Part shown: piece by piece, positions 44,027 to 57,000 of the stretch
Position numbering within the stretch: position 1 is the first letter of the stretch
How the letters are laid out: each line of letters opens with the position of its first letter
DNA from: Rutidosis leptorrhynchoides
Taxonomy: Eukaryota > Streptophyta > Magnoliopsida > Asterales > Asteraceae
Length of the DNA: 64,000 nt
Direction: 5' to 3'
Assembly: GCF_046630445.1 (NCBI RefSeq)
Contig: NC_092333.1
Location: 361,029,501 to 361,093,500, forward strand
Program-made: the position numbers and the translations under genes
The notes under the pieces: model-generated
Seen by the model: only the letters and a program-made list of their open reading frames with translations
Databases searched by the model: none
What the model was told of the DNA's origin: nothing

Positions 44027-44346
44027 TGTTATAATAATAATAATAATATAGATATGGATAGTCAATTTTGGTGTATACATATAGTCAATTTTGGTACACA
44101 AAGTATGTATTTTTATATTGAGATTTTAGGCTATAAATACTCATGAATGCAAGCATTAAACTTGCACCATTTCTCACACTTACAAATGTGTTTCTTTCTT
44201 TCTCTCCATTATCATCTTTGTTCTTACACTTCATTATTAGTTATAACATCAAGAATCAAACCACTAAAGGTAGTTATAAGCCTACTGAATTATAACATCA
44301 AGAATCAAACCACTAAAGGTAGTTATAAGCCTACTGAATTATAACA
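44027..44346 (+). repeat. Copia 5' LTR (320 bp)
   Basis: Begins TGTTATAATAATAATA and ends GAATTATAACA. Has GGCTATAAATACTC (44131-44144), a good TATA box, and two copies of a 49-bp unit at its 3' end (44248-44296, 44297-44345). A primer-binding-site-like CGTTATCAGCACGA follows at 44347. Confidence 0.9.
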
Positions 44347-44890
44347 CGTTATCAGCACGATAATCTTAATACTAAATATGGTTGGCTCTGCCACCAAAAT
44401 GATATATGGTCGGTTATACCACCAAAATGATATATGGTCGGTTATACCACCAAAATGATATCATCTTTGTTCTTACACTTCATTATTTGTTCTTACACTA
44501 AAGGTAGTTATAAGCCTACTGAATTATAACATCAAGAATCAAACCACTAAAGGTAGTTATAAGCCTACTGAATTATAACATCAAGAATCAAACCACTAAA
44601 GGTAGTTATAAGCCTACTGAATTATAACATCAAGAATCAAACCACTAAAGGTAGTTATAAGCCTACTGAATTATAACACGTTATCAGCACGATAATCTTA
44701 ATACTAAATATGGTTGGCTCTGCCACCAAAATGATATATGGTCGGTTATACCACCAAAATGATATATGGTCGGTTATACCACCAAAATGATATATGGTCG
44801 GTTATACCACCAAAATGATATATGGTCGGTTATACCACCAGAATGATATAGGTCGGTTATACCACCTGAAAAAATATATGGTCGACACTG
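44212..44890 (+). repeat. Duplicated LTR-end/PBS/leader block with 49-bp and 28-bp tandem repeats
   Basis: At 44461 the sequence re-enters the LTR (TCATCTTTGTTCTTACAC, first seen at 44212; offset 249 bp) and repeats the 49-bp units (one partial and three full), a second primer-binding-site-like CGTTATCAGCACGA at 44679, and the leader. The leader holds a 28-bp tandem repeat with core TATGGTCGGTTATACCACC: about two units after the first site, about five after the second. Confidence 0.85.
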
Positions 44891-45089
44891 TCGCCAAATT
44901 TTCATTTATGTTTACTAATATTTATATTTTTGTTATATAACATTTATTTATGATTGCTTACACATGGTCGACACTGTCACCTACTTATCATTTATGTTAT
45001 ATTAAATTTATGTTTAATGTTTATATACTTATGAATATAAATTGACTCTAATTTATCATGATGTTTGTTTTAATTTTTGATAATAGAAA

Positions 45090-46124
45090 ATGTCGAATCT
45101 GGAAAAGCTTAAATTTACTCCTTTAGAATCAACTGGAAACAACTACATGCCATGGGTTATAAAAGTAAAAATGCATCTTAAATCAATGGGCATTCTTGAA
45201 ACCATAAATGAAAACAACACTTGTTCTGAAAAAGAACAAGCTACGGCATGTTGCTTTATTCATCAACATATTGATGAATGCTTACAAAATAATTATGTGA
45301 CTGTAGAAGATCCCCATGTTTTATGGGAAGGTCTCAAAAGCAGATTCAATAATCAAAGAGAAATTTTACTTCCAGCTGCAATGGAACAATGGAGAACATT
45401 AAGGTTCCAAGACTTTAAGAAAGTAAATGAATACAGCTCAGCTCTGTATAATACATGTTCACAACTTAAATTCTGTGGACATGAAATTAGTGATGCAGAC
45501 ATGATGGAGAAAACTTTCTCCACAATGAATGCTGCAAACATCACAGTGCAAAGAAATTTGAGAATGCTAAAGTTCAAAACATATCCTGAACTTAATTCAT
45601 ATCTCTTAGTTGCAGAGCAAAATGATGAGCTATTAATGAAAAATCAGCAATCCCGTCCTACTGGTACACTTGCAATCCCTGAAGCAAATACTGCAAATAA
45701 TTATAAACAGGGACAAGGACGCGGGCAAGGTCGTGGTTATAATAACCATCACCATCATCATGCCAAAAGCCATAACTATGGTAGAAACCATCCTTATGGT
45801 AATGGTAATGGGCGTGGACGTGGTCGTGGTCGTGGCCGTGGTGGTCAAAGAAATAGTAATCCACGAAAATATAAATATCAACCACAAAACAAGCCCATTA
45901 AACAAGATGTTGAAGAAAATTCTTCTAAAAATTCTGAAGAATCTTGCTACAGATGTGGTAGAATGGGCCACTGGGCTAATACTTGCCGAACATCTAAACA
46001 TCTTGTTAAGATGTATCAGGATTCGCTGGAAGGTAAAGAAAAGGAAGTAAATTTTGTGGATAATATTGATCCAACAGTCACTGAGAAACCATCTGATTTA
46101 TATGAAGATTTCTTGAATGTTTAA
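45090..46124 (+). CDS. Copia gag (344 aa)
   Basis: ATG start after a leader; UBN2-type gag body (about residues 10-190), a Gly/Arg-rich stretch of GRGRG repeats with a preceding His/Asn tract (about 210-255), and one CX2CX4HX4C zinc knuckle CYRCGRMGHWANTC (about residues 287-300). Forms the particle and binds RNA. Intact. It is in the same frame as pol, separated by stops over 63 bp; a GTTTAAGT at 46119 and TTTCAG at 46195 could be splice sites joining them, which is unproven. Confidence 0.92.
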   Translation: MSNLEKLKFTPLESTGNNYMPWVIKVKMHLKSMGILETINENNTCSEKEQATACCFIHQHIDECLQNNYVTVEDPHVLWEGLKSRFNNQREILLPAAMEQWRTLRFQDFKKVNEYSSALYNTCSQLKFCGHEISDADMMEKTFSTMNAANITVQRNLRMLKFKTYPELNSYLLVAEQNDELLMKNQQSRPTGTLAIPEANTANNYKQGQGRGQGRGYNNHHHHHAKSHNYGRNHPYGNGNGRGRGRGRGRGGQRNSNPRKYKYQPQNKPIKQDVEENSSKNSEESCYRCGRMGHWANTCRTSKHLVKMYQDSLEGKEKEVNFVDNIDPTVTEKPSDLYEDFLNV

Positions 46125-46187
46125 GTTGTGTGTTTTTTGAAAAATAAACGATTTAATATCGTCTGTCTTTGTCATTATGTTTGCTAA

Positions 46188-49100
46188 ATGTTTCAGTACT
46201 ATCTATTTGCGTTTAAAATATTGTGTAATATTAATGTACTCACTATTTATTTCTTATATATGAAGTTCAATATGAATTTTGCTGGAATACAACATCAATC
46301 AAGTGGTGGAGATCTCTGTATAGCAGACAGTGGAACTACACACACTATACTTAAATCCGAGAAATATTTTATTGATCTAAAACCAACGGAAGGAACTATA
46401 CATACAATATCAGGACCTGCTAACTTGATAAAAGGGATAGGAAAGGCAAATTTCATACTACCAAATGGTACAAAATTTTTAATAAATGATGCCTTATTTT
46501 CTCCCAAGTCAAGCAGAAATTTATTGAGTTTCTCCGACATATACCTTAACGGGTATGATTATCAGTCAGTGACAACAGAAAATGAGAAATATTTAAGTAT
46601 CACTGACAAGAGTCATGTGGTTGAAAAACTGCCAAGACTTAGTTCTGGATTACATTATACACATATAAATGTACCAGAAATACATATGGTAGTTAACGAA
46701 AAATATATTGATCCTGGTGTATTCAGTTTATGGCATAACAGATTAGGCCATCCAGGATCAACAATGATGAAAAGGATTATTGAATGTACTCATGGACATC
46801 CACTAAAGGATAGAAAAATCCATCATGATACAATGGTTCCATGTACATCTTGCTCTCTTGGAAAATTGATAACTAGACCCTCACCACTTAAGGTTGAGAA
46901 AGAATCACCAATGTTTCTTGAAAGAATTCAAGGTGATATATGTGGACCAATTCATCCACCATGTGGACCATTTAGATATTTCATGGTTCTAATAGACGCA
47001 TCTAGCAGATGGTCTCATGTTTGTCTGTTATCAAGCCGTAATGTGGCATTTGCAAAATTTCTTGCCCAAATTATTAAATTGAGAGCTCATTTTCCTGATT
47101 ACACCATTAAAAGGGTGAGACTTGATAATGCTGGTGAATTTACATCTCAAGCATTTAATGACTATTGCATGTCTATAGGAATTGTTGTTGAACATTCTGT
47201 TGCTCATGTGCATACACAAAATGGTTTAGCCGAGTCATTGATTAAACGTTTACAGTTAATCGCTAGACCATTGATAATGAGAACAAAACTCCCTGTATCT
47301 ATATGGGGTCATGCAATTTTACATGCTGCTGCATTGATTCGCATCAGACCAAGTGCAAGTCATAAATATTCCCCCCTACAACTTGCTTTTGGTCAAGAGC
47401 CAAATATTTCCCATCTTAGAACATTTGGTTGTGCAGTGTATGTTCCAATTGCGACACCACAACGTACAAAAATGGGTCCTCAAAGGAGGTTGGGAATATA
47501 TGTTGGATATGAAACATCTTCAATATTAAGGTATATTGAACCTATGACAGGTGACGTTTTTACAGCACGTTTTGCTGATTGTCATTTTAATGAAACATTG
47601 TTCCCTAGATTAGGGGGAGAAATGAAAAATAAAGAAAATGATGTTTCATGGTGTGAACCTCAATTAAAGTATCTTGATCCTCGCACAAAAGAATGCGAGA
47701 CAGAAGTTCAAAAGATAATGCATATACAAGAACTTGCAAATCAATTGCCTGATGCATTTACAGATACAAAAACGGTGACAAAATCATATATACCAGCAGT
47801 AAATACTCCAGCTCGAATTGAAATTCCAAAAGCTGGCAATAACGTCACTCATGAATCTTTGCCACGTCAGAAACGTGGAAGACCAATCGGTTCAAAGGAT
47901 AAAAATCCTCGAAAAAGAAAATCAGCTGATAATGAAGTAAAAGAAAGTGTTCAAGAAGAACCACAAATCAGTACTCCTACTGCAGAGGAGATTGATGATG
48001 TCAATACAGAAATTGCAATCAATTATGCATATTCAAAAATATTATGGAACCGAAATGAAATGAAAAATCTTGATGAGAAATTTTCATTTAATGTTGCATA
48101 TGACATCATGAATAATGATGATGATCCAGAACCAACATCTATGGTTGAATGTCAAAATAGACATGATTGGGCTCAATGGAAAGAAGCAATACGAGCTGAA
48201 TTAGAATCACTCAATAAAAGAAAAGTTTTCGGATCCATCATTCTCACTCCTAAAGATGTGAAACCTGTAGGATACAGATGGATTTTTGTCCGAAAAAGAA
48301 ATGAGAAAAATGAAGTTACAAGGTATAAAGCTAGACTTGTAGCTCAAGGTTTTTCTCAAAGACCGGGAATTGATTATGAAGAAACTTATTCTCCTGTTAT
48401 GGATGCAATTACTTTTAGGTACTTAATCAGTCTGGCAGTTTCTAAAAATTTAGAAATGCATCTCATGGATGTTGTGACTGCTTATCTATATGGATCACTT
48501 GATAGTGATATATATATGAAGATACCTGAAGGATTTAAGGTACCAGAAGCATCAAATGCAAAACCCAAAGAAATGTATTCGATTAAATTACAAAGATCTT
48601 TATATGGGTTAAAACAATCGGGACGTATGTGGTATAACCGATTAAGTGATTACTTGATAAGCAAAGGGTATACAAATAATCTTACTTGCCCTTGTGTTTT
48701 CATTAAGAAAACAACATCCGGATATGTGATCATAGCTGTTTATGTTGATGATCTTAACATCATAGGTACAAATAAAGAGATCCATGAAGCCATTCAACTT
48801 CTAAAGAAAGAATTTGAAATGAAAGATCTCGGAAAAACCAAGTATTGCCTTGGTTTACAAATTGAGCATATGCCTAATGGTTTACTTGTACATCAAACAA
48901 CATATACTGAAAAGATTTTGAAACGTTTCAATATGGACAAGGCAAAACCATTAAGTACTCCTATGATTGTTAGATCACTCAATGTTGAAGCTGATCCATT
49001 TCGTCCATGTGAAGATCAAGAAGACATTCTTGGACCAGAAGTACCATATCTTAGTGCAATTGGAGCTCTTATGTATCTTACAAATTGTACAAGACCTGAC

Positions 49101-49739
49101 ATTTCTTTTGCAGTTAATTTGTTGGCAAGGTTCAGCTCTGCTCCTACCAAAAGACACTGGAATGGGATCAAACACATATTTCGATACCTTCGAGGAACTA
49201 CTGATTTAGGATTATTTTATTCTAACGAATCAAAACAAGATTTGGTTGGTTATGCAGATGCAGGTTATTTATCTGATCCACATAAAGCTAAATCTCAAAC
49301 TGGATATGTATTCCTAAATGGAGGTACTGCAATATCATGGCGTTCTCAAAAACAAACACTTGTTGCTACATCGTCAAATCATGCCGAAGTGATTGCATTA
49401 CATGAAGCTACTCGAGAATGTTTTTGGTTGAGATCAATGACACAACTCATTACTGATTCTTGTGGACTAGAACGCGATAAAAGTCCAACAACTATCTATG
49501 AAGATAATGCAGCTTGCATAGCACAGATGAAAGAAGGGTATATCAAAAGTGACCGAACAAAACACATACCACCTAGATTCTTCTCATACACTCAAAATCT
49601 CATTAAGGACAACCAGATTGAAATGAGATATGTGCAATCTAGCAAAAACTCTGCTGATCTTTTCACGAAAGCACTTCCAACTGCTATTTTCAGAACACAC
49701 GTTCATAACATTGGCATGAGACATGTTCAAAAGATGTAA
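46188..49739 (+). CDS. Copia pol: protease, integrase, RT, RNase H (1183 aa)
   Basis: Protease D47-S-G; GAG-pre-integrase zinc region with LWHNRLGHPG and CTSC; integrase D250, D313, E349 with exactly 35 residues between the last two; a basic/GRP linker; RT with YVDDL (D854-D855); RNase H with D1024 (YADAGYL) and EDNAAC. No stop or frameshift, so possibly functional. The first 30 residues (hydrophobic, before the protease) may not be translated if the first Met is not used. Confidence 0.94.
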   Translation: MFQYYLFAFKILCNINVLTIYFLYMKFNMNFAGIQHQSSGGDLCIADSGTTHTILKSEKYFIDLKPTEGTIHTISGPANLIKGIGKANFILPNGTKFLINDALFSPKSSRNLLSFSDIYLNGYDYQSVTTENEKYLSITDKSHVVEKLPRLSSGLHYTHINVPEIHMVVNEKYIDPGVFSLWHNRLGHPGSTMMKRIIECTHGHPLKDRKIHHDTMVPCTSCSLGKLITRPSPLKVEKESPMFLERIQGDICGPIHPPCGPFRYFMVLIDASSRWSHVCLLSSRNVAFAKFLAQIIKLRAHFPDYTIKRVRLDNAGEFTSQAFNDYCMSIGIVVEHSVAHVHTQNGLAESLIKRLQLIARPLIMRTKLPVSIWGHAILHAAALIRIRPSASHKYSPLQLAFGQEPNISHLRTFGCAVYVPIATPQRTKMGPQRRLGIYVGYETSSILRYIEPMTGDVFTARFADCHFNETLFPRLGGEMKNKENDVSWCEPQLKYLDPRTKECETEVQKIMHIQELANQLPDAFTDTKTVTKSYIPAVNTPARIEIPKAGNNVTHESLPRQKRGRPIGSKDKNPRKRKSADNEVKESVQEEPQISTPTAEEIDDVNTEIAINYAYSKILWNRNEMKNLDEKFSFNVAYDIMNNDDDPEPTSMVECQNRHDWAQWKEAIRAELESLNKRKVFGSIILTPKDVKPVGYRWIFVRKRNEKNEVTRYKARLVAQGFSQRPGIDYEETYSPVMDAITFRYLISLAVSKNLEMHLMDVVTAYLYGSLDSDIYMKIPEGFKVPEASNAKPKEMYSIKLQRSLYGLKQSGRMWYNRLSDYLISKGYTNNLTCPCVFIKKTTSGYVIIAVYVDDLNIIGTNKEIHEAIQLLKKEFEMKDLGKTKYCLGLQIEHMPNGLLVHQTTYTEKILKRFNMDKAKPLSTPMIVRSLNVEADPFRPCEDQEDILGPEVPYLSAIGALMYLTNCTRPDISFAVNLLARFSSAPTKRHWNGIKHIFRYLRGTTDLGLFYSNESKQDLVGYADAGYLSDPHKAKSQTGYVFLNGGTAISWRSQKQTLVATSSNHAEVIALHEATRECFWLRSMTQLITDSCGLERDKSPTTIYEDNAACIAQMKEGYIKSDRTKHIPPRFFSYTQNLIKDNQIEMRYVQSSKNSADLFTKALPTAIFRTHVHNIGMRHVQKM

Positions 49740-49900
49740 CAGCTGAAGCGATGTCTACTTGAGGGGGAGTCAACTCCATGCTGCACTCTTTTTCCCTTAG
49801 CTAAAGTTTTTTCCCACTGGGTTTTCTTTAGCAAGGTTTTTAACGAGGCAGTAATTTATAGTTGATCTTCAACAAAATAAAATTGCTATCCAAGGGGGAG

Positions 49901-50270
49901 TGTTATAATAATAATAATAATATAGATATGGATAGTCAATTTTGGTGTATACATATAGTCAATTTTGGTACACAAAGTATGTATTTTTATATTGAGATTT
50001 TAGGCTATAAATACTCATGAATGCAAGCATTAAACTTGCACCATTTCTCACACTTACAAATGTGTTTCTTTCTTTCTCTCCATTATCATCTTTGTTCTTA
50101 CACTTCATTATTAGTATTCTAAATCAAGAATCAAATCACTAAAGGTAGTTATAAGCCTACTGAATTATAACATCAAGAATCAAACCACTAAAGGTAGTTA
50201 TAAGCCTACTGAATTATAACATCAAGAATCAAACCACTAAAGGTAGTTATAAGCCTACTGAATTATAACA
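49901..50270 (+). repeat. Copia 3' LTR (370 bp)
   Basis: Starts right after the purine tract CAAGGGGGAG. Same start as the 5' LTR, but contains three 49-bp units (the first diverged) instead of two. Ends GAATTATAACA, followed by GTTTT. Confidence 0.92.
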
Positions 50271-50737
50271 GTTTTTTTTTTTTTTTTTTTTTTTATTATT
50301 TTTTTTTTGCAGCGGTGTCCAATAACCTCGTAATTTCGTTTACAAATTTAGGTTTCAATTTGACAAAATTGCGATGTTGGTCTATGATGTTTTTATCAAA
50401 TAGCATGCCTATATCTATTTTTTGGCGTCATTGGCCTTCAACTTTTGAAATTTGACATGGATAACCATGTGGATAACTTTGTTAAAAAATATGTCGTTAA
50501 GTCTAGTAGGGTGCAAGGCATGTGGGGTCAACTTAGTATGGAGGTTTCTGGACAACTTTGAAGGTTTTGGAGCAAATTTTGGAAAATTTTGAGCAAACTT
50601 TGGAGAATTTTGGGCAAAGTTTAAAGTTTTTGGAGCAAAATATATAGGTTTTGGGGCAAAAAAAAATTCACTAGGGGCAAAGCCGAAAAATCCATAATTT
50701 TTCCACTCAAATTTTAAAATCGACTGGGGGCGGGCGC
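50271..50737 (+). other. Non-coding DNA with T-run and degenerate GGAGCAAA repeat
   Basis: A long T-run (50272-50313, few interruptions) that could be the tail of a minus-strand retroposon; then unclassified sequence. From 50566 to 50690 a degenerate repeat of about 20-25 bp reads like GGAGCAAATTTTGGA, ending GGGGCAAAGCC. GGCGC at 50733-50737 precedes the Tekay LTR and is its candidate target copy. Confidence 0.5.
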
Positions 50738-53700
50738 TGTAGTGACCCGAACTTTTCCATGTTTATATATATTAAATGAAATTGTTATTTACATGATTAA
50801 GTGTTTCCAACATGTTAAGCAATAAAACTTGTTAAGACTTGATTAATTGAAATATGTTTCATATAGACAATTGACCACCCAAGTTGACCGGTGATTCACG
50901 AACGTTAAAACTTGTAAAAACTATATGATGACATATATATGATTATATATATATATATATAGTTAACATGATATTATGATAAGTAAGTATCTCATTAGGT
51001 ATTTTAACAATGAGTTATATACATAAAATTGAGTTTATTGAATTAAGAAACTCGAAACGATATATATAACGGTTATCGTTATAACAACGTCTTACTAAAT
51101 ACATATGAATCATATTAAGATATTGTTACACTATGTTTAATCATGATAAATGATAAGTAAACATGTTATAATGTATATTAACAATGAACTACATATGTAA
51201 AACAAGACTAGTAACTTAAGGATTTCGAAACGAGACATATATGTAACGATTATCGTTGTAACGACATTTAAATGTATATATATCATATTAAGACTTAATA
51301 ATATATCATAATATCATGATAATATAATAATTTAACATCTCATTAGATATAATAAACATTGGGTTAACAACATTTAACAAGATCGTTAACTTAAAGGTTT
51401 CAATTCAACATTTACATGTAACGACTAATGATGACTTAACGACTCAGTTAAAATGTATATACATGTAGTGTTTTAATATGTATTCATACACTTTTGAAAG
51501 ACTTCAAGACACTTATCAAAATACTTCTACTTAACAAAAATGCTTACAATTACATCCTCGTTCAGTTTCATCAACAATTCTACTCGTATGCACCTCGTAT
51601 TCGTACTCGTACAATACACAGCTTTTAGATGTCTGTACTATTGGTATATACACTCCAATGATCAGCTCTTAGCAGCCCATGTGAGTCACCTAACACATGT
51701 GGGAACCATCATTTGGCAACTAGCATGAAATATCTCATAAAATTACAAAAATATTAGTAATCATTCATGACTTATTTATATGTAAACAAAATTTCACATC
51801 CTTTATATCTAATCCATATACCAACGACCAAAAACACCTACAAATACTTTCATTCTTCAATTTTCTTCATCTAATTGATCTCTCTCAAGTTCTATTTTCA
51901 AGTTCTAAGTGTTCTTCATAAATTCTATAAGTTCTAGTTTCATAAAATCAAGAATACTTCCAAGTTTGCTAGCTTACTTCCAATCTTGTGAAGTGATCAT
52001 CCAACCTCAAGAAATCTTTCTTATTTACAGTAAGATATATTTCTAATACAAGGTAATACTCATATTCAAACTTTGATTCCATTTCTATAACTATAACAAT
52101 CTTATTTCGAGTGGAAATCTTACTTGAACTTGTTTTCGTGTCATGATTCTGCTTCAAGAACTTTCAAGCCATCCAAGGATCCTTTGAAGCTAGATCTATT
52201 TTTCTCATTTCCAGTAGATTTATCCACAAAACCTGAGGTAGTAATGATGTTCATAACATCATTCGATTCATACATATAAAACTATCTTATTCGAAGATTT
52301 AAACTTGAAATCACTAGAACATAGTTTAGTTAATTCTAAACTTGTTGGCAAACAAAAGTTAATCCTTCTAACTTGACTTTTAAAACCAACTAAACACATG
52401 TTCTATATCTATATGATATGCTAACTTAATGATTTAAAACCTGGAAACACGAAAAATACCGTAAAACCGGACATACGCCGTCGTAGTAACACCGCGGGCT
52501 GTTTTGGGTTAGTTAATTAAAAACTATGATAAACTTTGATTTAAAAGTTGTTCTTCTGGGAAAATAATTTTTCTTATGAGCATAAAACTATATCTAAAAA
52601 TCATGGTTAAACTCAAAGTGGAACTATGTTTTCCAAAATGGTCATCTAGACGTCGTTCTTTCGACTGAAATGACTACCTTTACAAAAACGACTTGTAATC
52701 TATATTTCCGAATATAAAATAATACTTTATCTGTTTATATTCATAAACTTAAGTTCAATATGAAAACATAGCAATTGGATTCACTCAAAACGAATTTAAA
52801 ACGAAGAAGTTATGGGTAAAACAAGATTGGATATTTTTGCTTGTTGTAGCTACGTGAAAATTGGTAACAAATCTATATTAATGATATCCTAGCTAACTCA
52901 TATTGTATTATACATGTATTCTAATATATTATGTAATCTTGGGATACCATAGACACGTATGCAAATGTTTTGACATATCATATTGACCCATGTATATATA
53001 TTATTTGGAACAACCATAGACACTCTATATGCAGTAATGTTGGAGTTAGCTATACAGGGTTGAGGTTGATTCCAAAAATATATATACTTTGAGTTGTGAT
53101 CTAGCCTGAGACGTGTATACACTGGGTCGTGGATTGATGCAAGATAATATATATTAATTTATTTCTGTACATCTAATTGTGGACAACTAGTTATAGGTTA
53201 CTAACGAGGACAGCTGACTTAATAAACTTAAAAGATTAAAACCTATTAAAATGTTGTAAATATATTTTGAACATACTTTGATATATATGTACATATTTGT
53301 TATAGGTTCGTGAATCGACCAGTGGCCAAGTCTTACTTTCCGACGAAGTAAAAATCTGTGAAAGTGAGTTATAGTCCCACTTTTAAAATCTAATATTTTG
53401 GGATGAGAATACATGCAGTTTTATAAATGTTTTACGAAATAGACACAAGTAAATGAAACTACATTATATGGGTGAATGATTGAAGCCGAATATGCCCCTT
53501 TTGCTTGGTAACCTAAGAATTAGTAAACCGATCTACTAATTGACGCGAATCCTAAAGATAGATCTATTGGGCCTAACGAACCCCATCCAAAGTACCGGAT
53601 GCTTTAGTACTTCGAATTCGTGTTTATCATGTCCGAAGGATTTTCCGGAATGATAGGGGATATTCTTATATGCATCTTGTTAATGTCGGTTACCAGGTGT

Positions 53701-54081
53701 TCACCATATGAATGATTTTTATCTCTATGTATGGGATGTATATTGAAATATGAAATCTTGTGGTCTATTATTATGATTTGATAATATATAGGTTAAACCT
53801 ATAACTCACCAAAAATTTTGTTGACGTTTCAAGCATGTTTATTCTCAGGTGATTATTAAGAGCTTCCGCTGTTGCATACTAAAATAAGGACAAGATTTGG
53901 AGTCCATGCTTGTATGATATTATGTAAAAAATGCATTCAAGAAACTTATTTTTGATGTAATATATTCTTATTGTAAACCATTATGTAATAGTCGTGTGTA
54001 AACGGTATATTTTAGATTATCATTATTTGATAATCTACGTAATGCTTTTTAAACCTTTATAGATAAAATAAAGGTTATGGT
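50738..54081 (+). repeat. Tekay LTR, 3' end cut by insertion of E3
   Basis: Starts TGTAGTGACCCGAAC; collinear with the E1 LTR to AAGGTTATGGT, lacking the last about 115 bp. The upstream flank is unrelated to Tekay internal sequence, so this is a 5' LTR or a solo LTR, not a 3' LTR. E3 begins at 54082; ATGGT (54077-54081) is the candidate target copy. Confidence 0.9.
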
Positions 54082-57000
54082 TGTAGTGACCCGAACTTTT
54101 TCATGTTTATATATATTAATTGAGATTGATATTTACATGATTAAATGTTTCCAACATGTTAAGCAATCAAACTTGTTAAGACTTGATTAATTGAAATATG
54201 TTTCATATAGACAATTGACCACCCAAGTTGACCGGCGATTCACGAACGTTAAAACTTGTAAAAACGACATGACGATATATATATGGATATACATATGGTT
54301 AACATGAGACTATGATAAGTAAGTATCTCCATAAGTATATTAACAATGAGTTATATACATATAAACAAGACTACTAACTTAAGGATTTCGAAACGAGACA
54401 TATATGTAACGATTATCGTTGTAACGACATTTAAATGTATATATATCATATTAAGATATATTAATATATCATAATATCATGATAATATAATAATTTAACA
54501 TCTCATTAGATATAATAAACAATGGGTTAATAACATTAATTGAGATCGTTAACTTAAAGGTTTCAAAACAACACTTACATGTAACGACTAACGATGACTT
54601 AACGACTCAGTTAAAATGTATATACATGTAGTGTATTTAGATGTATTAAATTACTTTTGGAAGACTTCAAGACATATATCAAAACACTCATACTTAACGA
54701 AAATGGTTACAGTTACTTTCCCATTCTTTTCTTTCATCAAGAATTCTAGTCGTATTTTTACCCGTATTATACACAGCTTCAAAACGTACTTACTATGGGT
54801 ATATACCAATAGGAACTAGCATGGGATTCCACTCTTGATTATGTCATGTATGACTAATCAATTTTAACTTCTACCATGAGCTAGTCAACTAACTAGAACT
54901 CCTTTTAACCCCACTCACTACTCACCAATTACCACTCATCATTCACTCCATTTCACTTCCAATTCTCTTTCTAATTCTCTCTCAACACACACACACACAC
55001 TATTATGAACGTATTTTTCCAGTATTTAATCATCATCTTCATCAAAAATCACTTCAAGCATCAAGCTATAATCATCATAGGAAGAACACTTCAAGAACAC
55101 TTCAAAAATCCCTTAAAGTTTACTAATTTACTTCCAAGCTTTCTAATCCATTTCAAGTAATCATCTAAGATCAAGAAACCTTTGTTATATATAGTAGGTT
55201 ATCTTTCTTATTCAAGGTAATATTCATATTCAAACTTTGATTCAATTTCTATAACTATAAACTATCTTAATTCGAGTAGAAATCTTACTTGAACTTGTTT
55301 TTGTGTCATGATCCTACTTCAAGAACTTTCAAGCCATCCAAGATCCTTTGAAGCTAGATCATTTCTTGTCACTTCCAGTAGGTTTACCTACTAAACTTGA
55401 GGTAGTAATTATGTTCATAACATCATTCGATTCATATATATAAAACTATCTTATTCGAAGGTTTAAACTCGTAATCACTAGAACATAGTTTAGTTAATTC
55501 TAAACTTGTTCGCAAACAAAAGTTAATCCTTCTAACTTAACTTTTAAAATCAACTAAACACATATTCTATATCTATATGATATGCTAACTTAATGATTTA
55601 AAACCTGGAAACACGAAAAACACCGTAAAACCGGATTTACGCCGTCGTAGTAACACCGCGGGCTGTTTTGCGTTAGTTAATTAAAAACTATGATAAACTT
55701 TGATTTAAAAGTTGTTATTCTGAGAAAATGATTTTTATTATGAACATGAAACTATATCTAAAAATTATGGTTAAACTCAAAGTGGAAGTATGTTTTCTAA
55801 AATGGTCATCTAGACGTCGTTCTTTCGACTGAAATGACTACCTTTACAAAAAAATACTTGTAACTTATTTTTCCGACTATAAACCTATACTTTTTCTGTT
55901 TAGATTCATAAAATAGAGTTCAATATGAAACCATAGCAATTTGATTCACTCAAAACGGATTTAAAATGAAGAAGTTATGGGTAAAACAAGATTGGATAAT
56001 TTTTCTCATTTTAGCTACGTGAAAATTGATAACAAATCTATTCCAACCATAACTTAATCAACTTGTATTGTATATTATGTAATCTTGAGATACCATAGAC
56101 ACGTATACAATGTTTCGACCTATCATGTCGACACATCTATATATATTTCGGAACAACCATAGACACTCTATATGTGAATGTTGGAGTTAGCTATACAGGG
56201 TTGAGGTTGATTCCAAAATATGTATAGTTTGAGTTGTGATCAATACTGAGATACGTATACACTGGGTCGTGGATTGATTCAAGATAATATTTATCGATTT
56301 ATTTCTGTATATCTAACTGTGGACAACTAGTTGTAGGTTACTAACGAGGACAGCTGACTTAATAAACTTAAAACATCAAAATATATTACAAGTGTTGTAA
56401 ATATATTTTGAACGTACTTTAATATATATGTATATATTGTTATAGGTTCGTGAATCAACAGTGGCCAAGTCTTACTTCTCGACGAAGTAAAAATCTGTGA
56501 AAGTGAGTTATAGTCCCACTTTTAAAATCTAATATTTTTGGGATGAGAATACATGCAGGTTTTATAAATGATTTACAAAATAGACACAAGTACGTGAAAC
56601 TACATTCTATGGTTGAATTATCGAAATCGAATATGCCCCTTTTTATTAAGTCTGGTAATCTAAGAATTGGAGAACAGACACCCTAATTGATGCGAATCCT
56701 AAAGATAGATCTATCGGGCCCAACAAGCCCCATCCAAAGTACCGGATGCTTTAGTACTTCGAAATTTATATCATATCCGAAGGGTGTCCCGGAATGATGG
56801 GGATATTCTTATATATGCATCTTGTTAATGTCGGTTACCAGGTGTTCACCATATGAATGATTTTTATCTCTATGTATGGGATGTGTATTGAAATATGAAA
56901 TCTTGTGGTCTATTGTTACGATTTGATATATATAGGTTAAACCTATAACTCACCAACATTTTTGTTGACGTTTTAAGCATGTTTATTCTCAGGTGATTAT

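Larger units (their letters stand above)
44027..50270 (+). mobile_element. Complete Ty1/copia retrotransposon
   Basis: Integrase precedes RT, which defines Ty1/copia. LTRs 44027-44346 and 49901-50270, target duplication GTTTT (44022-44026, 50271-50275), polypurine tract CAAGGGGGAG at 49891-49900. Gag and pol ORFs are intact. LTRs are nearly identical in the shared part, so insertion was recent. The lineage within copia is left open. Confidence 0.95.

Noticed and set aside
44241..44680. CRISPR-like array
   Set aside because: The 49-bp units are directly tandem without spacers and lie in a plant LTR; they are LTR tandem repeats.
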